The translations under genes and the position numbers were made by a program. The notes under the pieces are model-generated. The model had not been told where the DNA came from and ran no database searches. It saw nothing but the letters and a program-made list of their open reading frames with translations. Of a stretch of 64,000 nt of DNA, positions 1 to 11,335 are shown piece after piece (within the stretch, counting starts at the first letter, position 1; each line of letters begins with the position of its first letter). Source of the stretch: Ochlerotatus camptorhynchus (Eukaryota; Arthropoda; Insecta; Diptera; Culicidae); contig NW_027040507.1 of assembly GCF_037179485.1 (NCBI RefSeq), positions 1,424,001 to 1,488,000 on the forward strand, given 5' to 3'.

Positions 1-599
1 CTCTGAGTGAACGCTCACGAATCATAAAATTGCTGATTGCAACGCTCTGAAAGTGAAATTGACAGGTTGTATTTGTCAAACACATACATTACAAACTTTT
101 CTTGAAACTTACAAGTACAACATATCGATATTACTTCTAATGATTGAATAATTCCGAAAAAAAACTTTTTTTTTATAGCAAGTGAGTGGAAGCAACCCTG
201 CCTAATATTAATGCTGCTACTGCTCAATGCAAAAGCAATGATCTACTTTCAAGTCCAAGTGTAAGCATGTATAATACAGCCATTATTGAATTATTTGATG
301 CGAAATTAACGCATAATGAAAATGAGCAATGAGCGGTCCCAAACTCTGTGAAAACTTTAAAATTTCGGTGGAGAAACAGAAACGTCTGAATCACAAGATT
401 CATATACTCGCCACTAAATACAAACAAAAGTGGCTTAAATTTAATCGCATTAAGCAACAATTTGAGACACATTTTGTACATTGGCTTGATGGAACAATGC
501 AATACATCAACCTCGGCCTCAGGAACAAAACGTGGAAGACCTGCAAAACTTTCTCGGGTTTGAGCTACACGCTTAGAAAAAATCATGTAAATTTCGGTG
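1..599. other. Left edge, no gene recognised
   Basis: AT-rich sequence with short mirrored reading frames on both strands that have no recognisable domain and no convincing composition of a gene. I see no RNA gene or element terminus here. Confidence 0.4.
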
Positions 600-800
600 C
601 TCTGAGAGTGACACATACGAGCGTCAATTTTGACATAAATACGAGTCATAACAGACGCGAAATATTGCTCAATCAAACGAAGTTTTTAGTCTCGGAGTAC
701 TTAATATTACATGACATGTTTGTTTACGTCTCATATTTTATGTCAAAGATGGATTCCGCCACGTGTAAAATTAGTTATTTCTAAGTGTGTAAGAGGAAAA
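600..800 (+). repeat. Dispersed repeat; empty-site paralogue of 17.75-18.20 kb
   Basis: This stretch is closely similar to sequence at about 17752-17873 and 18128-18205. The two share the run from 'gagtcataa' through 'ctcggag' and 'acatgtttgttta' to 'cacgtgtaaaatta'. Here the sequence is continuous; in the 17.8-kb copy a SINE sits at the 'acatgtttgttta' point. It is therefore an undisturbed paralogue of that site. The open frame across it shows no known domain and I do not call it a gene. Confidence 0.7.
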
Positions 801-901
801 CGTCGCATAATCGATAATGAGGCAGTTGATCCTAAAGTCAATACCGTCGAAAAAGCATTGTTACTAGCAAGGCGAACCTCTTATAAGCGAAAGGATCTGT
901 A

Positions 902-1171
902 TGTATAATGAGAGAGAGAGAAGGATTAGCATTTTCTATTTAATTCCACTACTTTATTTGCTTATCCTTGACAGATACGCGTATTTCGTCTACAATGTGC
1001 AGACTTCTTCAGTGTCTTGTACTAATACTTGTACTAAGACCAGTCGAGTATTAGTACAAAACACTGAAGAAGTCTGCACATTGTAGACGAAATACGCATA
1101 TCTGTCAAGAATAAGCAAATAAAGTAGTGGAATTAAATGGAAAATACTAATCCTTCTCTCTCTCATTATAC
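902..1171. mobile_element. MITE with ~125-bp terminal inverted repeats
   Basis: A 270-bp near-palindrome. The ends read 'tgtataatgagagagag' and its complement 'ctctctctcattataca'. The arms (about 902-1035 and 1048-1171) contain the core 'ctacaatgtgcag', also seen in the MITE at 24.1-24.7 kb and in relics at 15.3 kb. There is no coding potential, as expected of a non-autonomous DNA transposon. The target duplication is not obvious. Confidence 0.8.
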
Positions 1172-1296
1172 AGGTATTCCACTAAGACGCCCACATTCAT
1201 CAGAATTCATCTGAATGTAGTTAAAATTATTGGACATATTTTGAAAAACCAAAATAGTTCTAAAACACTGATTATCGAGGAATGATGTCACCAGGG

Positions 1297-1613
1297 GGGG
1301 CCTCCCTTAGCTCAGTTGGTAAAGGCTCAACTACAAAGCAAGACCATGCTGGAGGTGGCTGGATTCGATTCCCGATCCGGTCTAGGAATTTTTCAGGTTG
1401 GAAAATTTCTCGACTTCCCTGGGCATAGAAGTATGATTGGACTTGCCACACAATTATACCAATGCAAAAATGGTACACAGGCATCGAAAGCTCTTAATTA
1501 ATAACTGTGGCAGCGCATCTTTCGAACACTTTGTTGAGAGCACGCAATAAGCTAATATTCGATATGCGAAGAAGAAGAAGAAGAAGAAGAATAAGAAGAA
1601 TAAGAAGAAGAAG
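1297..1613 (+). mobile_element. tRNA-derived SINE with (AAG)n tail
   Basis: The head looks like a tRNA gene. A box-A-like 'ttagctcagttgg' lies at 1307-1319 and a box-B-like 'ggattcgattcc' at 1361-1372, spaced as in an internal RNA polymerase III promoter. A non-tRNA body follows and the element ends in a GAA/AAG triplet tail at about 1567-1613. A truncated inverted copy of the 3' body lies at 6369-6482. This fits a Feilai-like mosquito SINE, but the family name is a guess. I could not find a clean target duplication. Confidence 0.75.
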
Positions 1614-1639
1614 TCAGCAAAAGAAGCTTTTAGTCTAAG

Positions 1640-2299
1640 GTGGATTGAGTAGATTTCAAAATGAACTAATGCGTAGAGAAGCGCCTTCAAGATTTCCACC
1701 TTACGATGTGATCGGTGAAAAAAATGTGTGCCCCTCCTTGTGGATTTATCGAAGAAAACGCATCGAAAATAAGAGTGAAACTCCAGGCGCTGATGGAAAA
1801 TACAGAAGAACTCAACGAGTATATGAATTGCAACGATATAAATTCTACAGAACTGGTCTTCTATACTCCAGAGATATGGACGGATCAACTGAATGTTCGC
1901 AATATAATAAAGCTCCAGAACGATGTCAGGATAGTTCAGATATATTCTCGTCAACCTTAACACCATCAGTTGTTCATGTACAACAATCGAAAGGATATTT
2001 TATGATTCAATCCTATGCCTCAAAGTATTTGATTCTGCAGGCCATTCATACTTGATTTTATCAAGGAGAATAAAGAAGTAATTCTTGCTACTAAACAAGA
2101 TGTTGAAAAGGACATAAGTGAATCAATGCCAGTGTAAGCTGAACTTTCGAACGACAAGTTCATACTTGTTAATTTCGATTTATTCCTTAGTATGATAGAC
2201 GGAAAAGTCCTAACGTATATTACTGGAAATTCGTCGATGCAGAATTGTCCAATATGTGGAGCAACTCCAAATATAATGAATGGCATAGATAAATTTGAG
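1640..2299 (+). pseudogene. Decayed transposon-like protein with CPIC zinc motif, 5' part
   Basis: Broken reading frames on the plus strand. The clearest stretch is at about 1715-1960 (81 codons). Frameshifts and stops follow, then a segment ending in 'CPICGATPN' and 'NGIDKF' just before 2299. The frame resumes after a 3.1-kb insertion at 5424 with 'EKGFTSNEEALHYGISPL'. From memory, this CPIC plus YGISPL signature occurs in a repeat-borne family of uncharacterised proteins in insects and cnidarians that is probably transposon-related. I cannot assign a reaction. It is clearly non-functional. Confidence 0.55.
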
Positions 2300-2343
2300 C
2301 TTGAGCTTGAGCTTGAGCTTGAACTTAAGCTTGAGCTTGAGCT
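2298..2343. repeat. (CTTGAG)n short tandem repeat
   Basis: About eight hexamer units with a few substitutions. The tract lies exactly at the left boundary of the 2300-5423 insertion and, on the minus strand, follows an 'aataaagctc' motif. It is therefore best read as the 3' tail of a minus-strand retroelement. Confidence 0.85.
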
Positions 2344-2417
2344 TTATTGACCGCCCACGGTTACTACTCTGTTATTGCCAGATCAGCTGTAATTACACAG
2401 AGAACCAATAGACGATG

Positions 2418-2669
2418 CTTGGGACTAGCAATCATCCTCAATGTGTAAAAACTGGTGATCTTAAATTAGGCAATACCAGCGCCGGCCGCGCCCGAACACA
2501 GGTCAAGAAAGGAATGGGAAGGATTGTGTTGACATGACACTCGCTTTAATGGAAGCCGAGAACACCTCTGCACTTCCACGAGGAATCACTGGGATGTTGG
2601 ATAAGAGGGTTGGGTTTGCAGCAGGGTTCGTTTTAGTAAACGATAAGCTGAATTGATGTCCTAACGATC
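2418..2669 (-). repeat. Retroelement 3' segment, shared with 16262-16509
   Basis: About 250 bp nearly identical, by eye around 90%, to 16262-16509 in the same orientation. Shared landmarks are 'caatcatcctcaatgtg', 'gccggccgcgcccgaac' and 'gcagcagggttcg'. In the 16-kb copy the minus strand is open across it, so it may derive from a 3' coding or UTR part of a LINE. No motif identifies the clade. Confidence 0.7.
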
Positions 2670-2684
2670 ATATAACGCGAAGGA

Positions 2685-3075
2685 GCTTGGGACTAAACCC
2701 ACGGTCTTCTGCTCAGTAAGCAAAAACGTTTGCCACTAGGCAGACGAGCACCTTTTTAATCACCGAGTTGCTGTTATTACCATGTAGTCATATTAACAAA
2801 TAAAACGATTGACGAATCTTGAATGTGGATGGGCCTGAGATTAGACTCATGATTTTCTGCTCAGTAAGCAAAAACGGTTGCTCTAAGGCCACCGAGCCCC
2901 TCATATCACATAATACCGTTGCTCAAATTTTTGTATTCATTCAAACCCGGAACCAACGACAACAACGAATTTCGCAAAATACACGATACACAAGCGATTT
3001 TACCATAAATCTCTTGGATATGTAAGGACCTGGGACCGCGTTTTTCTGCTCAGTAAGCAGGCCACTGTAACCGAC
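2685..3075 (-). repeat. Three degenerate tRNA-like SINE heads in tandem
   Basis: The phrase 'ttctgctcagtaagca' recurs at about 2707, 2861 and 3043, each time with similar flanks. On the minus strand the first unit reads as a tRNA-like head with a box-A-like 'tgcctagtggcaa' and a box-B-like 'gggtttagtccca'. The second and third are progressively degraded. Spacing is 150-190 bp. The architecture recalls mosquito SINEs with more than one tRNA-related unit. No intact tRNA gene is claimed. Confidence 0.5.
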
Positions 3076-3159
3076 GATCTTTCAAATCCAAAAACTAAAA
3101 ACTACGAAAAAATACTTAGGCCTTCATTAAGTTCCACTTTCACGCGACGTTCAATGTTT

Positions 3160-5290
3160 CAATTTGCTCTTTGCGTATTGTTCAGGCTATAAATAGGCCC
3201 TTTTCAAAAGTTACGCGAGAAATACGCACAATCGTCGCCTACCTCGCAAAACTGGTTCCAAACGACAACAAAGGCATAAGCAACGATGGATTGTTGAACT
3301 TTGCTGGCTGGTGTAGTGCACAGCAAAAAAAAATGTAATATCGATCAACGTAATTCAAGCTGATGTATGAAATAATGATGTAATTGTAATTTTGTAATTT
3401 ATCAGCACACACCCTGGTCGACCACTGTAAACCAATCTGCCGTTAAGCGAGTGTGTACCTACTGAAACCTGGCCGTAGGCCTATGCTAGACCGTATAGCA
3501 TAACGACCTTCTTCCACTAGCAGGCCTGTTTCTGTTTGCACAGACAGTCCCACTAGTTTCCGATACATTTATAGGGGATAGAAGGAGATTAAAAGAATGG
3601 AGAAGAGTTATAGAGGCTTTTTTGTTGTTGTTTTGCTGAAAAGAGAGAAACAGAATTAAACGGAATAACACCTGCTGAAAAAACATAAGTCTATTATTTT
3701 GGTTAGTGATCGTTTGGATTTGGGTCGCCCCACGTTGTGTTTAGGTTAGTATAAATAAAAAATACTATATAGTCATATAAATCACCACAGCTCATTATCT
3801 TCAGCGTTATCGGTTTTTGTTTCTGGATCTTTAGTTGCCTCTGTGATATACTTACTTGCGGCATACTATTTTGGGAGTGTATATGAGCGTGTACCATGTA
3901 CGGTAGCTCATCTCTGGGACATAGTAGACAAATTAGAGAGAAAACAAGGAGGTATTAGTATTAGTTATATGTAAACAAACAAAACAAAAGAAGAGAAGAG
4001 GAAAAAAGAGCAAAAAAATAAAAAAGGGGATAAAGTAGATAACAAAGAAAAGAAACGTAGGCAATTTATTAGAAAAGGCATTATCCGAGACTCAGCAATC
4101 AGATGTCACTTCCGCCGAGATCTCAGCGAAACCCCCTCCCCGCAGAGATCCGCACAGCCGAGCTCGTTAGAAAAAACTAAGTGTGTAGATAGATTAGTAG
4201 GAAAATAAATAAAACTACTTTTTGACTCAAAGTGCAATGAATGAGCGTTAGTTTCGGGATCATTTCAGTGTTAGAGTTATGTTAGTTTTGATCCGTAATC
4301 AGCCCTGCTGACCCCTCCAACATTAGTTGCAGGCAGTGGTTGTTAGATAATGCGGCACTGTAACTACTACTATTTTAGAGGTATGATTCGTCAAGTTTAT
4401 ACAACTCAATGTTTCAATTGAGGCAAACTATCTATCTTACAATTACGTAAGCAAACCTAAACTTACAATTATATGCAAATGCAAAATGAAACTTCCAGGG
4501 CAGGGCCTGACGATTTGAATCTAATTTTGATCAGTGAACGGGCACCATATGGTGCATTTTCTCACCATGAACCTATCATTTCCAGCCTATCTGAACTATT
4601 TAATAAATAGAAGCCATAACATGGGTTACACCCCCCCCTAAGCTGGCCCTCCGCATCCTGTCTCTGTCTTATCTCAAATACAAAATGCCAATGGTATGAA
4701 TGTATCTATATATAACTTGGAAATGACGTACAATCAAATAAACCCGTAACCAGAATCGTCCAGTGGGCAGTGCGCTTTACACTCCAAGTTACCTTTTTTT
4801 CAAATTTACCGCAAATTTGATATTTTACCCATTGAGTGTAGATTAGTCACAATGAAACATTGAGACAGAAGTTGAGGTTACTAGTGTATTAAAAAATCTA
4901 GGTCCTATTAAGGATTATATCTGAAAAATCCAAATCTGGCTAACGCCCACCCTAAACCTAAACCTGTTCTAATCCACCTGAAATGACTAACGACTTTGAC
5001 TACCCAGCCATGCAATAGTCTCATTCCGTGCCTTATGGCAACTTGATGATTCTATTGCGCTCATCTTCTGGCACCACCCAGGGGAGACTTGGTCCTGTAC
5101 CCAATGCTTAACTTATCTCCATTCCACTCAGCTACTCGCAATTTCTTGTGATATAGTGGGCGGAATATTATTATATGAGACAATTCAATGCAGACGTCTT
5201 TCCAAATTTGGCAGATCGACAGGTAATGGGTGAGTTACCACGATAGTTGCTATTCAACAACTCGACAACGTCCCATCGTCAACGCCTGCT
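3160..5290. other. Non-coding interior of the 2.3-5.4 kb insertion
   Basis: No coding gene is recognisable. The segment has A-rich tracts around 3950-4080 and 'aataaataaaac' near 4205, which could be a polyadenylation region of an old LTR or LINE. I could not define paired LTRs. 3070-3155 resembles 16911-16995. Confidence 0.35.
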
Positions 5291-5423
5291 ATGAGAATTT
5301 CCCATTGCAGAGGCCAACGAAATGACGTCATCGAGCTATCGATCAACTACCCTGGTTATCGCCTGGTACCTTATAGCACGATGCTAGGAGGCGAACCGGA
5401 AGAATCGATGAGCTACCTCCCCC

Positions 5424-5497
5424 TGAATGGCATAGATAAATTTGAGAAAGGATTTACATCAAACGAAGAGGCATTGCATTATGGCATATCCCCACTT
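5424..5497 (+). pseudogene. CPIC transposon-like protein, continuation after the insertion
   Basis: The frame here begins with the duplicated 'NGIDKFE' codons and continues to 'YGISPL'. After that it departs from the family pattern and runs into the inverted repeat starting near 5508. It is the downstream fragment of the protein relic at 1640-2299. Confidence 0.5.
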
Positions 5498-5507
5498 CAA
5501 CGCCTTT

Positions 5508-8035
5508 TTTTATTTTGCTCTGAAGTGCCTAAATCCTTCTGGGCTACAACCCTGTATTTTTGAGATTTTTAAAAATTCCAACTTTCAGAAGAGATTACTC
5601 CAGAACCAAATAAGCTATTCGTGATCTTAGAATGTCAATTTAAACGTTTTCAATGTTAATTCTTATAGGTGTACCTACATTTTGTTTTTGTTATAGTTAC
5701 TACAGTAAACAGGCTGATTACCGGCAGGTATCCAAACTGTCAAAAAATGGCCTTTTTTCACCATGGGAGGGTTGTTTTTTTATTTCTTAATATTTTGGGC
5801 TCAAATTTTCACCACACTTTGGAAAGCACTTGTATTTGATGTGTTTCCAAGGGTAAATGATTTGGACAAATAGTTTTTGAGATATGACCAGATGAGTGAG
5901 AGGCAGTTTTGAGCTTTTCTGGTGAAAAATCAGTGCTATTTAATATATTTTTATTGTTTCATGAATTCCTTCACGCTAATGGCACAATAGTATTTAATTT
6001 TATTTTTCACATATCTCAGGCTAGATTCTCACTATTTGAAAACATAACTGCCACATTTATTTACTTCTGTCCATAATTTAATTATGGAGACAAAAGTGAA
6101 AAATACGTTCCTATGGGGTACAGCCAAAACGTTTATTAGAAGAACGATGAAATCAGATAGATTAGGTAGGTATACAAAATTTCAGTTGTGAATGACAGCT
6201 GCTACTTGAATAATGCTCTTATTTGAGTAATTAAGTTATTTTTTTTTTAAATACAATCTCAAGAGCAAAAATGCTTTTTTAATTATAGTTATAAAGGAAA
6301 TTAAACGTTGAACCTTTATTTTTAAATTTTTGAAAACACACTTTCCATTCATGAACGTAACTGTCATGTTCTTCTTCTACGCATTCGAAGCTTATTGCTT
6401 ATCGCATATAAGCTTATTGCGTGCTCTTAACTTAGTGTTCTAAATGCACTCCCACAGTTATTAATTGAGAGCTTTCGATGCCAAAATAATCTGTTCGATT
6501 GGTTAGAGGACTTACATACTTGCGATTCGGTTTTACATAAATATCTGTTTGCTACCAGCCAAGTGAGATAAAATAAATTTTTGTAGTGCTCCCAACGTTG
6601 AAAATATACCTTTTCTTATGTCCCAATCGCATTTTGCCTTATGAGCACAAACACAATCTACTACTGGTTTTGTTTTTTATTTCTCTAAATGAACACGTAT
6701 AGAGTTCTCCAGATGCACAAAAGTGTGCGTGAGACCGCACGCTACCTTTTGAAGTAGTTGTGATATCGCGATACATTTTTTGGTTCTTCTTCTTCTTAGT
6801 TTTTATCTATGGATGTTGGATTTAAGTGTTCGTGAGCAAGGTTGCAAATACTCATTTCAGCTAAAATAATGTTTTTCGGAATAATAAAACCAAAAGATCA
6901 TCATACCATCTTACCATGTTTTACTTGTAACTTAGAAAATTTTGCTTTCTATGAGTCACAATCCGCGATTTTCTGATCGGTGAGTGAGTGAGTGAGTGTG
7001 TGAAAAGTCACTGATTGTGACTCTCATGAAGTGAAATAAACAGGTTTAATATGTCAAACACATTCTTTGTAACATCTTCTTGTATCCTACCAATTCAAAA
7101 TATGACCATCGCATCTAATTATTTCATAATTAAAAAAAAAAACATTGTTTTAGGTGAAATGAGAATTTGCAACCTTGTTCGTGAGATTACGCTTGGAGAT
7201 CTCTATAAGTGCAGGTTCGACCACTTGTATGCGTGCAAGTCTAAAAATCTATACCAATACTTAAACATAAATATAAGTCTGCAACTGTTTCCTGTGCGTA
7301 GCTTCAAATGCGTAGAAGAAGAACGTGACAATCACGTTCATGAATGGAAAGTGTGTTTTCAAAAAATGAATAAATAAAGATTCAACATTTATTTTTCTTT
7401 AAAACTATAATAAAAAAAGCAGTTTTGCTCGTGAGCTTGTATCTAAAACAATAAATTAAAGGGTATTATTCAAGTAGCGGCTGTCATCCACAACTGAAAC
7501 TTAATTTATGAACCTGCTAATCTATCTTAATTGCATCGTACTTCTAAAGCACAACGTCTTGGCTGTTTCCCGTAGGAACATATTTTTAACTTTAGGACCA
7601 CAATTAAATTATGGACAGAAGTAAATAAATGAGCTTGTTATGATTTCATATAATGAGAATCCTGCCCTTCCATATCATTTGCCTTTGGAAACACATCAAG
7701 AAGAAGAGTTTTCCAAAGTGTGGTGAAAATTTGAACCCTAAACATTAAGAAATAAAAAACCCCGCCCATGGTTAAATTGCCAACTTGTAGACAATTTTGA
7801 TACCTGTCGGTAATCAGTCTGTTTACTGTAGTCACTATTACCAAAACAAACTGTGGGTACACCTATGTAAATCTACATTAAAAAACCGTTCAATTGAGGT
7901 TCTATGATCACGAATAGCTCATTTGGTTGTGGAGTAATCTCTTCCGAAAGAAATTTTTTTTAAATTTCGAAAATCCAGGGTTGTAGCCGAGAGGGATCTA
8001 CCCACTTCAGAGCAAAATAAAAAAATGCATTTGTT
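5508..8035. repeat. 2.5-kb imperfect long inverted repeat
   Basis: The left arm (about 5508-6390) and right arm (about 7305-8035) are diverged reverse complements. Landmarks are 'tattttgctctgaagtg', 'gagattactcca', 'tacagtaaacag' and 'caaattttcaccacactt', matched in inverted order on the right. The roughly 0.9-kb spacer contains a SINE fragment and AT-rich sequence. The arms contain several hundred mismatches and indels, so this is an old foldback element or an inverted pair of one repeat family. No transposase is visible. Confidence 0.75.
6369..6482 (-). mobile_element. Truncated copy of the (AAG)n-tailed SINE
   Basis: The reverse complement matches the 3' body of the SINE at 1297-1613: 'ttcttcttc', then 'taagcttattgcgtgctc', then 'cacagttattaatt' and 'agctttcgatgcc'. 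The tRNA-like head is missing. It lies at the inner edge of the left arm of the long inverted repeat. Confidence 0.75.
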
Positions 8036-8211
8036 CAGAATGCCAAAATAAGCGTTTTGGCCAAGTTTGGCTCAAATCAGTGACATCGACCACAACTTTA
8101 AAAAATTCTGTACCCACATGAGCTGGAATGACCGATATAGCATTTATTTGTGCCTATATTCATATCTATTGATTGAAAAACATAGTAAATAATGTCTACT
8201 TTCTATTGATG

Positions 8212-9586
8212 TATGTATGTATGTAAGTAGCCACCATCCTAGCTTGGGTCTTGCCCTGCATGCGGCTCCACTCAACAGCAAGATCAAATTCCGTCATCAT
8301 TCTGAATTCAACATACTGCTGTATGAAGGGCCAAAAAAGGGTTGGACGGGCCCGTAAGCAGAGGCACTTACGCGAAACCCGCGGGAATAAGAGAATCTCC
8401 TTCCAACAATATGATCCAACAAAATGAATAACTAAATTCGCAATACATGTTAAGCTTTCCACGGGATGGTTTGTTTAAGAAGAGCGCGTCAAATTCATTG
8501 CAACTGTTGGAGTGAAATGTAACTATCTAAAATGACAGTACACATTCCCTCCTAGACTCCGGTTGGCACTCCACTCCATTGTCCAGTTACAACTTCAATG
8601 ATGCCCTGATGCTCTCTCCCCTCCCAGTATTTATTGTAATTTACATTATGAATTTATATATAATCATGTAATATATAATGAATATAAAATATGTAGTAAA
8701 ATGAAAAATATAATAAAAAATAAAGATGTTTTTCAAAATACAAATAACCTAGATTATTGGGTCCTATACACACACTTTTTGTTTTATGTGCCATGAAATG
8801 ACATAATGCATCATTGTATGTTTTGAAAATATAATACTAAAGTATTGAATCAATAGACCGAAAATAGAGGTTATTTGGACATGAGACATTATATTTAAAA
8901 GGATACTACCAAACCGACCATCAAACGCACTGCCCACAAGAGCAGACACGTCCCCTCGAAAATGCAATCGAGAAATGTACAAGAACAATCCTCAACTGGA
9001 ACGTACTCACCAAATCAATATATCCCGGAGCGCATTCCCGATGTCGTCGAACGGCAAAAAAAAGGGAACTCGGTGAGAAAATTTGTGATACGGAATTTTC
9101 ACTGAAAACAACCGCAAATTTCACCACCCAACTGTGAAACACGTTAAGAAGCACTTTTGGTACACTTTCAATATCAATTTCTTTCGAAAAAACTTATTTT
9201 TTTTTATTTGCAAAAATAGTTGCAAGTGAACCAACATCAATATCGATCGTGCCAAGCTCTTTCACGCGCCTTGCAGCGCGTACATAAACTGAAATGAAAT
9301 ATTATCACTCGCGATGCCACAAATATCTGGTCCGGGAGAAAAAAAAATCAAACAACGCAGAAAGCGCCAAATCTTCTGATGATTGCAAACATTATGAATC
9401 ACGTTTTCTTTCTCGATTCTAAAACTTCCCAGAAAGCGAGAAAACCACCAATCACACACGTATAACCGTCCGGGAGGCAGAGTGCCAGCGCTAATCCCGC
9501 AAATGCAGCCGAAAACTATGAAAGCGAACGCACGCACAAAACAGAGAACAAACACAACCGTATCCAAAGGGGTTCCGTGCGCGACT
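8212..9586 (-). mobile_element. Internally deleted LINE with 27-bp target duplication
   Basis: Flanked by identical 27-bp repeats at 8185-8211 and 9587-9613 (beginning 'gtaaataatgtctac'). Next to the left copy is a 'tatgtatgtatg' tail, so the 3' end is at the left. The right part, about 8985-9585, is the same 5' region found at 17165-17745. It shares 'ctggaacgtactcacc', 'ggtccgggagaaaaaa' and 'cagagtgccagcgctaat'. There is no endonuclease or RT frame between the ends, so this copy lost its coding part or was always non-autonomous. Confidence 0.7.
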
Positions 9587-10369
9587 GTAAATAATGTCTA
9601 CTTTCTATTGATGCACATAAAATTGCCATATTATGAAGTTTATTACAAGTTTTAAATGAAAAGAGAAATCACGGACCAAAACTCTTCGTGTCACCTCACC
9701 ATTTTCCCTATTATTCATGTCGAATTAAATTTGAAAACTCAGTTTGGTCAGTCTTGATCATACTTTTGGGAAGATTTGATCCTCAAAAGTATAGATTTGA
9801 TCCCGAACTGTGTTAAAATAAATTTTGAAATACACGTCATGAAACGGAAGATTACAACATATGCAAGGGGCAATTTTTCAAAATGCAATTTTTGACATCG
9901 TTTAGAAAAAAGTGTTTATCAAGGTTCATGTAATCTCGTTCGAGGCTAGAGAATATTCACAAAGCTACGGAAGGAACTTCCGTATAGGGGAAAGGCACAT
10001 TAACACTCTAAAGTCTGGTCCACTTAGAATCCAAACACTTTATTTATTCTCTAGCAGTTCCTCTAGTGGTGGGCTTAGGAATGTTTTGACACGGATTTGT
10101 TTTTAAAGTACACGTGTTTCAGTGGTGAAATTTTCGTCTCGAATTTGTACTAGATTGAAGATGAGAAAAGAAAATTGATCCCACTTCAAAACCCCGACTT
10201 GGTCAATTCGAAATATTACGAAAAAGTTGAAAATTTCCGATTTCAGTTAGGTTGATGTCCCCAGCAAATTTAAGTTAGTGTTCGCCGATAAATTCACTCG
10301 GAAACTGGTAATGAATTTGCAGCTGCGGACTCAAAACCAAGCTTTTCATCAGAAACCTATCCTATCATT

Positions 10370-10614
10370 AAGGCTCACAAAGGTCCAGTGAAGTTCTGGC
10401 CAGATTTGGCAAGCTGCCATTACAGCCAGGAGGTGCTACAGTGGTACCGCGACAATAAGGTGGATTTCATTGACAAGAATATCAATCCACAGATGCACAG
10501 ATGGCTCGATATTGGAAAAAGATGACCGCCGAGGTTGACCAGTCCAATGTGCGGCAGATGATGTTGGGAATTTCGAAGAAAGTCCACGAGTTCAACCTAT
10601 CGCCGTCAGTGTAA
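10370..10614 (+). pseudogene. DD37E mariner-like transposase relic, C-terminal
   Basis: Translation gives 'KFWPDLASCHY', the second catalytic aspartate block of the two apparently intact transposases in this window, followed by 'LQWYRDNKVDF'. A deletion then removes the 'PELRPIEKYW' block with the catalytic glutamate. The remainder shifts frame and ends with 'VDQSNVRQMM' and a stop at 10612-10614. An AATAAAA-type motif follows at about 10629. This is a dead third DD37E lineage, distinct from both apparently intact copies. Confidence 0.8.
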
Positions 10615-11239
10615 TTTTTTGAAAATACAATAAAATACCTTCATTTTGACTACATGACATTTTTCTTGCGTAAAATCGATCCCGAGAAACACCTTGTTTC
10701 ATGTGTCCAGATTATAATTGGAACATATTTTAAGACTTCATTTACCTCCAACGATAAAAGAAGTGTCGAAGCCGTCATTTCACCTACTATGTCAATGAAA
10801 ACGGGCATAAAAATTAACGGGAAAAAGTGTTTCCACTTTCCCCTGAATATAGGCTACTAATTCAGTAGCTTCTGTTCCCACTGAAATGTTTTGATCAAAT
10901 TCATCCTTCTTACAGGAAAAAAAGACTTAGTCTTAGGCATTGAATGTTGCAAATTGGTTTCGTTTTGTGTAGAATAGTACAACTTGGGCTTAAGGCAACT
11001 TTTGCTCCAAAAACCATTAATTTATAAAAATTACTCTCGTAGTTTGTTATTATGATGATGAAACAAAACCTGTTACAAATCTTCCCTTTGAATTTATGAG
11101 GTATATGACTGATATTATTTGGTAAGATTCAATCATAGAAAATAATACTTCATTCCTTTATTTAACGTCGGTCTCTGTTCCGCATTGTCTATCACCGACG
11201 GACATCGATTGCCATCCATTGACGGCAATCGAATGTGCA

Positions 11240-11335
11240 GGAAGGCAGCATCCACACCTGCGTAGGATATCACACCCATTCAAACACACATGGGGCGAGA
11301 CCAACGGCTTTGCTTCCCTTGCTCCGAATTGCTCT
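11240..11335 (-). mobile_element. Diverged remnant of the GGCGCC tRNA SINE
   Basis: The order 'aggaaggcagc', 'cacacctg', 'gaccaacggcttt', 'cttccctt' is the same as in the minus-strand SINE copies at 12.36 and 39.86 kb, but many bases differ. It looks like an old or related SINE body. Downstream sequence to about 11640 contains a TATA-like 'gaatatatattt' and a short minus-strand frame of unknown meaning. Confidence 0.4.

Larger units (their letters stand above)
2300..5423 (-). mobile_element. Composite retroelement insertion splitting the CPIC pseudogene
   Basis: The insertion is bracketed by a 23-bp direct repeat, 2277-2299 and 5424-5446, beginning 'tgaatggcataga'. Removing it rejoins the CPIC protein fragment. 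The left edge carries an AATAAA-like signal and hexamer tail in minus orientation, so the 3' end is at 2300. Inside are a repeat shared with 16.26-16.51 kb, three tRNA-like heads and a long A-rich stretch. I see no reverse transcriptase, so the element is non-autonomous, internally deleted or composite. A 23-bp duplication is long but possible for target-primed insertion. Confidence 0.55.

Noticed and set aside
329..784. 151-codon plus-strand frame
   Set aside because: It lies in a dispersed repeat whose paralogue at 17.8 kb is not open, and no domain is recognisable.
1454..1966. 170-codon minus-strand frame
   Set aside because: It reads through the SINE triplet tail as poly-Phe/Leu and mirrors the CPIC pseudogene on the plus strand.
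6960..7040. GTGAGT tandem repeat as a CRISPR or satellite
   Set aside because: Only a few units of a simple repeat, with no spacers.
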